64,000 nt of DNA from positions 123,931 to 187,930 of the IMG/VR virus record IMGVR_UViG_3300032770_000001; one strand, given 5' to 3'. Position 1 is the first letter of the stretch; each line of letters opens with the position of its first letter. Below are positions 20,901 to 29,300 of the stretch, piece after piece. The notes under the pieces were generated by a model. It ran no database searches and had not been told where the DNA came from. It saw nothing but the letters and a program-made list of their open reading frames with translations. A program made the translations under genes and the position numbers. The stretch is from a virus.

Positions 20901-22416
20901 CACAACTGACCCGAAGAAGCCAGCCGCATGGACGCACGTGGATGGCATGGAGAACTACATTCCGGATGAATTTGATCCGGCATCGGTCATGCGCCTCATC
21001 AAAGCGATCACGTCATTCGAACCCGCCCGTGTGGATAAGGTCAAGAACTGGCTTAAGGACAGCATCCACGCCCGTGCATACGAATGTGTCAAAGCTCTCG
21101 ATAAAGCCTTGGAGAAGAAGGACACCAAGGAAGTAACTCGCGTGCTCATTGCTATGCTCCAGTTGCATGAATACTGGACAATCGATCATACGCCGGATGG
21201 CAAGGAATTCGACGCTTCGCTGGAGAAGCTCGAAGCTTACGAGGCCCGTATGGGTCTGAGCAAAGCGGATCGTGGCATCAAGCCGGAGTTCGGCTATCTC
21301 GGTGCGATCCCATTAGAGTGCAATGTCATTCGCCCGAAGATCGAAATTCTTGGCGAAGAAGTAGTACCGGAGCAAGCGCAGATCGTTGTGTCGGAAACCG
21401 AGATCAACGCAACCAATCCAGAAACGCAGACACAGCAGACCATCACGCTCATGGTTGAAGATCAACAGCCTGAGGTCTTGGCTGAGAGCCCCGCAGATGT
21501 GGTGACCGTGGCCTACGATGCGGATTATGACGAGCCGAACGTGGTTTCACATGAAAAAGTTGTCGAACGCCCGTTGCGGGAAGTGCCTAAAGCGGGGATT
21601 CGATATCTGGCAAGTAAGCTTCCGGCATTTCCTGAAGCCCCGCACAAGGACGATAAACAAGCCTACGTCGATTGGGGCGTCGAAGTAGAACGGTTGTTTA
21701 AGAATGAGATCGCGCCACACATTGGGCTCACAGTCAAATTCAACGCGGAAAAGAAAACCAATGTCGGGGCAATCGATTTTGTTATCGACCATTCCTACCT
21801 CGCTGATTTGAAATATCAAGGCAAGCCGTTTTTCTCATGCTGCTTGAAGAACCCGAAACACGATTTGAACCCGCAAACCACGGTTAGCTACAACTATGAC
21901 GACACCAAATACGCCGATGACGTGTGGGTGATTTTCTTGGTCAATTGGGAGATTCTGAAGGGATCAGACGTTCCCGGTTATGATTACGCCGGAGCACCGT
22001 GGCAGCGAGTTTTCGTTAATCCAATGGGCGGTGTGTGGCGTATCAAAGTTTCTGACATTAAAAAGTTCATCGCCGAGGGCATGGCTCCGCTTCATGAGTA
22101 TGACCGCGAATTGGACGCCAACGGCATGATGAATGAGAGTCACAGCTATTTGCTCGATCTGTCATGGCCGGGATTCGAGCAAATTGCATGGTTCGATTAC
22201 GAATCTACGTCAGAACCTATCGAGCCGAAAATATACCCGATTCAGGACTCAATCATCGGCAATCAGGAGTTAAAAACCCGTCTTCAGACGGCATTAGGAA
22301 CCGGACCGCACACAGTTACAGTCAGCATCCTTGGAAAGCAGTATCAATTAACAGGGAAGGCTTTGGATTACGTGCCGGACGAGTTCTTGAAACATGAGGA
22401 GCTTGTCCATGCTTAA
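17977..22416 (+). CDS. DNA polymerase I family (A) with nuclease-like C-terminal domain
   Basis: 1479 aa from ATG 17977 (GTG 17965 is an in-frame alternative). After an acidic/basic N-terminal tail comes a 3'-5' exonuclease: D149-x-E151 (VDTETMG), N228/D232 (YNAKFD) and Y357/D361 (YAAGDA). Polymerase: GGRLSASGG, motif A with D673 (VDYSNIEMR), motif B R728/K732 (RDLAKIINFALLYGG) and motif C H922-D923-E924 (SVHDEVDF). An insert of roughly 90 residues before motif A carries CTTC. Beyond about residue 1020 lies a long extension; near its end D1267, D1277 and K1279 (AIDFVID and ADLKYQ) fit a PD-(D/E)xK nuclease core. Replicates phage DNA. Family members are usually 600-1000 aa. Confidence 0.92.
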   Translation: MDFEIDNIDDEPIEEIAEEEVADEQVISETIASLPIAEPEQQSLLNDIVVPKKTRKRKPKTETADGEVVVTKRTKKTKKVKEPSDLRYIFRKAMKALDIEKLKKPWMAEKAFRLLDTEEALERWVDGILSDTSRHYTYGNETCPVIAVDTETMGLDTRILVDIQQRPDGGYDLIYEVKIEIAGICLSPDGVEGIYIPINHEKGNNVSREAVRRILQKLFDRSHLVFYNAKFDREVLRLCCGINLRGYPHFEDVQSLAFINDPKADLGDKKQKYTGSSGGLKALSKNVLRDSNGNPIEQIELEEIGRFKASWCPITQQSFCTCTPEERKAASDQGKKHSHVNQYVPFVWVPTNVALWYAAGDAICTWLLWDKMKDLARSRRLPHRIDHELVDSLVFVERQRFLIDVDRHTRTSNWHTRLLDGLNAKLRELALEAGYPEIKTDEGVVLDDDKFNPDSPPQVGKLLYTIKKYEATHFSKKTGNASCDADAIDDLLKEHPEDEFLKTYVKYKGYSALHPSNLRYDPKDNSARIHLRQSTVAGGRLSASGGKFEEDGGFGLNPQGVKKVEPGKMWRVMGQILKPDSIPVEEIEAHEESELHPSCFFEDKEHNKKKAPGIINNHIGLYTGYAICLVPTCTTCKEKFGILIKDGFMDANQTVNLRCLFIAPPGWTFFSVDYSNIEMRAAANCSGEPAFIKEFLEGEGDFHSLTASKVFPEFNDPSTPPGKKKALRDLAKIINFALLYGGTSHAIYLNMKEVDPNITKEDCEKMVNKYWEGVPKFAEFVNAKQYKARTEFICETSTGRVISFLSAMEALRIHAPTAEEKQNLYNYYGIRREAETAKARHDMEAYDELRGKMDALWKDADSGVRNAMEYNKFVGKIQRVAVNAPIQGLCGDFMRIALNRLRMWVENDPEISSIFRLHTSVHDEVDFSVKNEYIPFILPRVTRLMKLRKYHTQMNWMVPIECDAEYGRSWDVDWNTTDPKKPAAWTHVDGMENYIPDEFDPASVMRLIKAITSFEPARVDKVKNWLKDSIHARAYECVKALDKALEKKDTKEVTRVLIAMLQLHEYWTIDHTPDGKEFDASLEKLEAYEARMGLSKADRGIKPEFGYLGAIPLECNVIRPKIEILGEEVVPEQAQIVVSETEINATNPETQTQQTITLMVEDQQPEVLAESPADVVTVAYDADYDEPNVVSHEKVVERPLREVPKAGIRYLASKLPAFPEAPHKDDKQAYVDWGVEVERLFKNEIAPHIGLTVKFNAEKKTNVGAIDFVIDHSYLADLKYQGKPFFSCCLKNPKHDLNPQTTVSYNYDDTKYADDVWVIFLVNWEILKGSDVPGYDYAGAPWQRVFVNPMGGVWRIKVSDIKKFIAEGMAPLHEYDRELDANGMMNESHSYLLDLSWPGFEQIAWFDYESTSEPIEPKIYPIQDSIIGNQELKTRLQTALGTGPHTVTVSILGKQYQLTGKALDYVPDEFLKHEELVHA

Positions 22417-22852
22417 GGCTTTCGCTGTGAACGTGAAGGACTCGCCGTTCCCGTATCGCACGATCTATCACGAGACGATTGGAAAAGCGAAGTACCAATT
22501 TTGGACGGACATCCGCGAGCCGTACCCGGACATAAAGTACACGGATATAACGGGTTACCGGATCAAGGACGCGAGCGATGATCGCATTCATCGTGAATTC
22601 GCACGTACAGCAACCTATAGAGGAGTCCCCTTCGCAAAGATCGGGATGACCGTTGAAGTAGATGGAGTGAAAGGTGAAATCACCGGGAAAAATTCCGCCG
22701 CAAACTTTGATATCCTCTTCCTCGAAGGCGATTTCAAAGGGCAAATCCTCAACTGCCATCCCAACTGGCGGGTCAGATACTTCGACGAAAACGGCTCCGT
22801 CATTAAAGAATTTCAAGATGGCGAAGACGCGCAAGAAAAAGTCCAAGAGTGA
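22409..22852 (+). CDS. hypothetical protein
   Basis: 147 aa from ATG 22409, set by GAGGAG seven bases upstream inside the polymerase end. The second half (VPFAKIGMTVEVDGVKGEITG) resembles a small SH3/KOW-like barrel. It lies between the polymerase and the portal block. Role unknown. Confidence 0.6.
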   Translation: MLKAFAVNVKDSPFPYRTIYHETIGKAKYQFWTDIREPYPDIKYTDITGYRIKDASDDRIHREFARTATYRGVPFAKIGMTVEVDGVKGEITGKNSAANFDILFLEGDFKGQILNCHPNWRVRYFDENGSVIKEFQDGEDAQEKVQE

Positions 22853-23669
22853 TCCCAAGTTCATCTCCTGTCCCAAATGTGGCGGACCAATCGATTATTT
22901 CAACACCTGCCGAAACTGCGGTCGCGGGTGGACGCCTGAGCTAAGCGAGGCCGAAAAGCTCGAACTCGAAGAAGAGCGGAAGCAAGCTGAAGAGCGCGGC
23001 GAGGAGCCGGAAACCGACATCATCGCCGGAGTAGCCATGTCCGCAAATATTCTTGGCGAAGAAGTGCGTAAGGTCGGCACTCCTAAGTACAGCCGCCTGC
23101 CGCAGACCTACAAAGACTGGCAGATCGCCGATACTGACAACGATTTCGAGATTTCGCGTAAGCGATCTTTGATGCGGCTGGACAACCGCAAAATCTATAA
23201 CGCCATGGGGTTAGCTGTTCGTGCGCATGAAAATCAGCGCATGGTGCTGCTAACGCTTTCTCGTTTATACGAGTTTCTGGATGAGAAAGAACGTTCCGGA
23301 TTCCAAGCCACGGCTGAGACGCTCAAGCGTGCAATGGCCGAACTGACCAAACTCCGTGGCGAGAAAATCGCGGCTGCGGCTGAGATGGAACGGGCGATGG
23401 CGGAAGAATTTCAGGCAGCGCGGCACGCCCGATTGAGCCGCGTTCCGGAGACTAAGAAGAAAAAGTCGCACGGCAAGTTCAGCGGCGTGGTGATGGGTGG
23501 TTTGACTAAGGTCACCGATCCCGGAGCCGACACGGAAGGTTTTGAAACGGCGGTTCCGGTTGAATTGAGTCCGGAAGAGTTGATGGAGCAGGTGAAAGAT
23601 CGGCTGGCGCTGCGGAGCAAGGAAACCCCGCAGAAAGAAGAACTTGACGAGGAAAAGTTCGAAGAGTAA
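22818..23669 (+). CDS. zinc-ribbon and coiled-coil protein
   Basis: 283 aa from ATG 22818, overlapping the previous gene by 35 bases; an upstream in-frame start is rejected because it lies deep in that gene. N terminus: basic, then CPKCGG and CRNCGRGW, a zinc ribbon. The rest is long charged helices and an acidic end. Being directly before the portal gene it may serve packaging or head assembly, but no terminase motif is visible. Confidence 0.6.
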   Translation: MAKTRKKKSKSDPKFISCPKCGGPIDYFNTCRNCGRGWTPELSEAEKLELEEERKQAEERGEEPETDIIAGVAMSANILGEEVRKVGTPKYSRLPQTYKDWQIADTDNDFEISRKRSLMRLDNRKIYNAMGLAVRAHENQRMVLLTLSRLYEFLDEKERSGFQATAETLKRAMAELTKLRGEKIAAAAEMERAMAEEFQAARHARLSRVPETKKKKSHGKFSGVVMGGLTKVTDPGADTEGFETAVPVELSPEELMEQVKDRLALRSKETPQKEELDEEKFEE

Positions 23670-23711
23670 ACGATAAAACCAGCTTTTTGAGTGCTTTAAC
23701 AGAGGCAAGTA

Positions 23712-26309
23712 ATGGCAGAGAAACCACTTCCAAAGCGTGAGCGGGGCACCCACACCAAAATCGGTAGCACGGCAATTAAGCGTCCGGTTTCCAAGGGACC
23801 GGACGGTAAGGAATACGCCTCGGCTGGACGCTACACCCACATGAACAAAAAGGGTGAGGTCGTGGAAGACTCGATCTCGGCGCAGCTTCGCGCCATCAAA
23901 GCTCAGGCTCAGTCCGGTGTAGTGAGTAACAACCCGAACGCCGGATGGGGCATGTACGAGGCAGCTAAGATCGCTGCCGGATTGTTCAACGACGGCGGAC
24001 TGGGCACCGCCGACATCGCCGATTCCAATAACATCGGCTACTACAGCTATGAATTCCCGGTTGACGCTCTCGAACTCCCGGCGTCCCGTGCAGAAGAACT
24101 CCGTTTCTACCGTCTGGCATACGACCGCGATCCAATCGTTGGTCGCGCTATCGACTTGCACACGGAACTCCCGGTCAGCAAGATGACCATGGAGAAGCCG
24201 AAGTCTTCCTCTGAAGAGTACGCCGACTACGTGTTCGACGACTTCCAACGCATGGTCAATCGTACCCGCCTGTTCCAAGTCATCATCGATGCTGCCCGTG
24301 AATACTGGTGCATCGGCGAGACTTTCATGTTCATTGAAGACCCCGAAGAGATTGAGCCGTGCAAGGAAGCCGCCAAGACCCTCGATAAGGAAGGTAAGGG
24401 CGGCGGTAGCGGCACTGAGCAGGGCATGGAATCAGCGTGGCATCCGCCGATGGGCGGCTCAGCCGACTCGATTCTGGACTACCTCCAGCCCGAAAAGCGT
24501 TCCTCATGGATCAAGAAACGTGCCTCCGTGCTGGATGAAATCAAGAAGGCGGGTATCGCTTTTGATTTCTACGAAAATCCGGATGCGGTCGATTCTCGCA
24601 TTAAGGAAAAGCGTGCTGATCTCAACAAGCTGACCCGGAAGCTCGCTAAGGAAGTGGGTGTTCCAGCGAAGACTCTTGCCAAGCTCATTATCGACGCCGA
24701 CAGCGGCGACAAGAAGACCGCGAAAGCGGCAAAGATCAAGATGGCAAAGCTCATCGGTCGCACATTAGGTGACGATGAGCATCCGCTTCAAGTTACGGCG
24801 GATATGACCAAGGTTGCGCAACCTCCTGCCGCTCCTCCTGCGGAGCCTGCGGCTGGTGGTGCGGGTGCCGGGGCTCCTCCGGGGGCTGATGTCCCTGTGG
24901 ATGCTCCCGGTGCTGAGGGTGGTGAAGGTGCTCCTCTCGGTGAGGGCGGTTTGGGCGACATCGAGGGTATGGGCGGTGGTGGGGCTCCTCCGATGGGTGG
25001 AGGCGGGGGCGGTGGTCCGATTGGTACGCCCGGTGGGGCGGTGCCGGATGTCAAGGGCGCTATAGCCATGGGTGCGACCATCAGTGCTCAGCGTGAGTTG
25101 ATGGAACTCAAGCACCTGTTGAAACTCCTCGAAAAGCAGAAAGAACTGCTCAAGGAATTGAAAGAGACTCGTGAAGAGAAGCGCGAGGAGATGGAGTTGT
25201 TCTCGCACATTACGAACAAGGACTACGAGGGTCCGGATCGTGTGCAGATTCTTCCGCCTGAACAGATTGAGATCACCAACGAAGGCACGCTCACTGACGG
25301 CCCGACGATCTATTACAAACCGCCTGAGGCACAGAAACAGGCGTACCTCGAAGACCCTGAAGTTCCGAATCAGGTCAAGGACGTGATTCAGAGCGAGGGC
25401 AAGATTCCGCTCAACCAAGACCCGTTCTCCGGTTCTTACGTGATTCACTTTGCGCGTAAGAAGTCCGGCTACGAACTGCATGGTCGCTCGATCCTGCAAC
25501 GCTGTATTCGCACGATCATCTACCGTGAAAAGCTCCGTCAGGTGCAGTCCACGTTGGCGTCTCGCAACATGACGCCGAAGCGTTTGATCGTGGCTCCTGA
25601 CATTCCGGCATCCGAAGTCATGGCTCTCCGTGCACACATCGACGAAGCCATCGCCGATCCGGACTACTCAGTGGTTGTCAATTATGAGTGCCGCTGGGAA
25701 GAAATTGGTTCGGAAGGCCGTCTGCTCACGCTTGACGCCGAATGGAACCACACCAACTCGGACTTGGCAATCGGTCTCGGTCTGTCGCCGGAAATTCTGA
25801 TCGGCGAAGGCATGTACTCCGGCAACCGCATTCAGTTGGAAATCATGAACGTGTCGTACCTCCAGTTCCGCGACCTTCTCACGTATGTGATTGAAGAACA
25901 AATCTTCAAGCCCTACGCCATGAAGAAGGGCTTCTACGAAATGGACAAGTACGGTCGCCCACGTTGGATTTACCCGAAGGTCACGTTCAGCCGCATGGCT
26001 CTCCGCGACTCCGGTGACCTGTACGACATGCTCTTCAATTTGTACTCGAAGGGCTCGCTGCCAGTCGAAGTTATTTACGAGTTCCTGAACCTCGATCCTG
26101 AGGATTGCGAACGTAAGCTGGAAGAGTCGCTGTTCACCGTTAAGGACGCGAAGTTCAGTCAGTTGCTCGACAACATCTACAACTCGATGGGCGAGTGGCT
26201 CATGGCGAACACCGATCTGGGTAAGCGCATCACCGAGGGTCTGCAACTGAACGAGGTTGACGCCGATCTGCAAGACGAAGGACCTGAGGGTTCAGGCGAA
26301 GGTATGTAA
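23712..26309 (+). CDS. portal protein
   Basis: 865 aa; AGAGG upstream of ATG 23712. The N-terminal core has FYRLAYDRDPIVGRAIDLHTE (about 134-155 region) and the crown/wing segments FQVIIDAAREYWCIGETFMF. The C-terminal core has IHFARKKSGYELHGRSILQ, a helix-rich stem, LGLSPEILIGEGMYSGNR and FSRMALRDSGDLYDM, all typical of large-phage portals. Residues about 373-455 are a Gly/Pro/Ala-rich insert and a charged coiled coil (LMELKHLLKLLEKQKELLKE) follows. Twelve copies normally form the ring through which DNA is packaged. A segment at residues about 624-660 is echoed by a separate small protein at 53578. Confidence 0.85.
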   Translation: MAEKPLPKRERGTHTKIGSTAIKRPVSKGPDGKEYASAGRYTHMNKKGEVVEDSISAQLRAIKAQAQSGVVSNNPNAGWGMYEAAKIAAGLFNDGGLGTADIADSNNIGYYSYEFPVDALELPASRAEELRFYRLAYDRDPIVGRAIDLHTELPVSKMTMEKPKSSSEEYADYVFDDFQRMVNRTRLFQVIIDAAREYWCIGETFMFIEDPEEIEPCKEAAKTLDKEGKGGGSGTEQGMESAWHPPMGGSADSILDYLQPEKRSSWIKKRASVLDEIKKAGIAFDFYENPDAVDSRIKEKRADLNKLTRKLAKEVGVPAKTLAKLIIDADSGDKKTAKAAKIKMAKLIGRTLGDDEHPLQVTADMTKVAQPPAAPPAEPAAGGAGAGAPPGADVPVDAPGAEGGEGAPLGEGGLGDIEGMGGGGAPPMGGGGGGGPIGTPGGAVPDVKGAIAMGATISAQRELMELKHLLKLLEKQKELLKELKETREEKREEMELFSHITNKDYEGPDRVQILPPEQIEITNEGTLTDGPTIYYKPPEAQKQAYLEDPEVPNQVKDVIQSEGKIPLNQDPFSGSYVIHFARKKSGYELHGRSILQRCIRTIIYREKLRQVQSTLASRNMTPKRLIVAPDIPASEVMALRAHIDEAIADPDYSVVVNYECRWEEIGSEGRLLTLDAEWNHTNSDLAIGLGLSPEILIGEGMYSGNRIQLEIMNVSYLQFRDLLTYVIEEQIFKPYAMKKGFYEMDKYGRPRWIYPKVTFSRMALRDSGDLYDMLFNLYSKGSLPVEVIYEFLNLDPEDCERKLEESLFTVKDAKFSQLLDNIYNSMGEWLMANTDLGKRITEGLQLNEVDADLQDEGPEGSGEGM

Positions 26310-26348
26310 TCTGCCTTTCCCACGCCTTTAGTAGGGGATAGCTGCCTC

Positions 26349-29300
26349 GTGATTACAACACTCGACACCCAGTCATGGTCTAAAGAACTCGTTACCGGAA
26401 ATGCCCAATTTATTGAGATTTCCGGCATCCTGTACGTGGTGTCTAACGTCCGGGCTGACAACACTTTTGCCATCCTGCAATCGACTCCGGCTCCCCCGGC
26501 TCCCGGCCCCGGCGCTCAATTCACTCCGGTCGCTCCGGTCGCTCAGTATACTTTCCCAGTACCGAACACCAGCTTCGATCCGGTTGTAGCCTATGACTCG
26601 GTTACGGCTGGCGGTCCGTATTTGCACATTATCGGGACGCAGAACAACCCGGACAACCCGCAGTTGAATGATCTCGTCAAGTTCACCTTCAACATCAACA
26701 CACCGAACACCTTGACTCCGGTGATACTGACTTCGGCGTCTTCGATCCGCAATGGATACGACATCATCACGCTGGCAAATGGTCATCGTGTTGTCGCTGT
26801 AACTACTGTCGATGCCACAATGCAGGGGGCTGAGGTTCCGCCCCTCTTCCAAGCCACGATCACCGCGACTTCGCTCGCCGGAGCCCCGACGCAACCAGTC
26901 CTGACGGTAACGGCGAACAACACGTTCTCACAGGGCCAGCTTGTCAAGCTGAACGGTTTGACCACATCGACTTTCTTGAACGGGCAGATCGTGCAAGTGC
27001 TCGCCGCGACCAGTACGCAATTCACAGCGATATTCAATGGCTCGAACTATGGAACCACTGGTGATACAGGTACGGCTACCCCGGTGTATTCCGGCGAAAA
27101 CCTGCTGGTGTTCGAACTGGACACTTCCGACAATTACATCGCGAACACGCTTCAGATTCTTGCGTCTTCTCCGGCTCGTTCAGGGAATACGTTTAGCTCG
27201 GTTTCGCTCGTCACCCCAATCGATACGGTCAACAACTTCGGCAATGGTCTGAACGTAGAGGTCTATTGGGAAGCGCATCCCAAAGTCTTCAATTTCACCG
27301 ATCAACTCTTCACGATAAACGTCGCCAATCGCCAACTCGTGGCTGAGATCACACAGGTTGCGATCACCACCAATGTTCTGACGGTCACGGCAAACAACAA
27401 TTTTCAACCGACGCAGCAGGTGCTTCTCAACGGTTTGACCACCGCCACATTCCTGAATGGTCAAACGGTCACCATCACTTCAAATATCAGTGGCACCGCG
27501 TTTACGGCGAACTTTACTCATGCCGACTATACGCAGGCGCTCGATACGGGTACTGCTACGCTCACATCCGGCATTCCGGACTGGGATGTCAACCCCACAC
27601 CCCTGTTTACGTTCACCGGGCGATACACCGATGACCGTTTGACGGTGACGCCGGACAGCTTTGGCAATCGCTATTTGAGTCAGACCTACTGGACACAAAC
27701 CAACCACCCCGAAGGTATCACTGGGAACGTAGTTCTCGGAACACTTCAAGCTGGCGGTTCATGGTTCTTCCACCCAATTTTGGGTAGTCCAACTGGCGGG
27801 TCTATCATCCAAGCGTCCTTGTCAGTCGCACAGAACGGCGATGTCAACATGGCATACTTGCTTCAGCCGTTCGATCAGATACTTCCGTTGCCGCCGCAAG
27901 GCACGCTGCCGTCGTATCCGCTGCATGTGGCTACGATCAATCCGACGACGCTACAGAACACGGATGTTCCGGGCTTCTACAATCAGCAGCTTTTCACGTG
28001 GCTTCGTTCGGCAAAGGGCGCTATCGACAATACGTCACTTTGGGCGATTGTGGGTGAGCGTTCACAGATCACGACGGTGCCATCCGAGATTTACACGATT
28101 CCGGCGAGCGGCATCGTTCAGGTCGTAAACCACTCTCAATACTGGGAGAATGTCAGCGTCACTTATACGGCGAACAACGTGGTTTTGACTGAAGTTGAAA
28201 GTGATCCAGCACAGACGCAATATCAGGTTGAGCCGAGTGAAGGTAACTACGTTTTCAGCCTGTCGGATGCAGGCAATCAGATTGAGATCAGCTACAGCTA
28301 CGTTAGTTCGATTCTGCCTGTTTATGAGTCGCTGTTCAACGTGCCTCCGATTGCTCAGATGAACCCCCCGCCCCCAAGTCCGGCAATCGTGTATCGTGGG
28401 CAGCCGCTTACAATTTCAGCAGCACAGACTTCAGATGCGGACAGCGATCCGATCAAGTTCGTGTGGACAGAGAACTTCCCGATCCCTTCGCCTCTGGAGT
28501 GGAGTTCGGTCACGATTTACGGCATCGGTGATATCGTCGATTATTTCGGCGTGAACTACATTAGCCAGATCGCCGACAATCAGAACAACAACCCGGCGAA
28601 CCTCGGCACATCTCTTTGGCTCCCGCTCAACACTGCGAGTCTCGTGAGCGTTATTCCGTCTCAGACAGGGGTGACGGCAAGTCTATTCATTGAACCGGGC
28701 ATCGGCGGTAAAGCAACGACATTTGCTGTTGGTTTGGCGGCTATCGATCTATTCCCTGACAACGTGACGCCGCGCCATCCGGCCCTTAACGTGACTTCAA
28801 TTCAAATCACGGGTTCGACCGTCACTTTTACGGTCAATAATACCCCCGCTGGGCTCCCAGTTCTGCCGCTGATTGCGAGCGAGCAGTTGATGTCGTATTC
28901 GATTGTTCTGTCTCCTCCGGCGACTCCGACTCTCGGTACTTATTCTTCAATTGGAGCATCGGCTGCGACCTACTTCTTCATCGTTACCTACCTCAATTCG
29001 GTGGGTGAGACAATCGGCAGTGGTGAAGCAACAATTACCACGCTCGTGGATCAACTACCGCAGGTGACATCCCCAGTAGCCAACGGCGATGCGGTCGCTT
29101 ACAACGTGTATGCTTCAGGCGTCTCCGGTTTTGAAGTATTGCAGACGCCAACACCCATTCCTTTGGGCACGCCGTGGCAGTTCCCCGCCTCCGGGTATCT
29201 GTCAGGCGCAGTTCTTCCCACGGCTAGCACGGCAGCAGAAACATTTTTGAACGAGCAGGTACTTTTGGTGCTGGCTTCGCCGCCCCCGACGCCAACTACA

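Noticed and set aside
24765-25637. Leftward 290-codon frame opposite the portal gene
   Set aside because: Pure shadow of a biased, Gly/Pro/Lys-rich coding strand.
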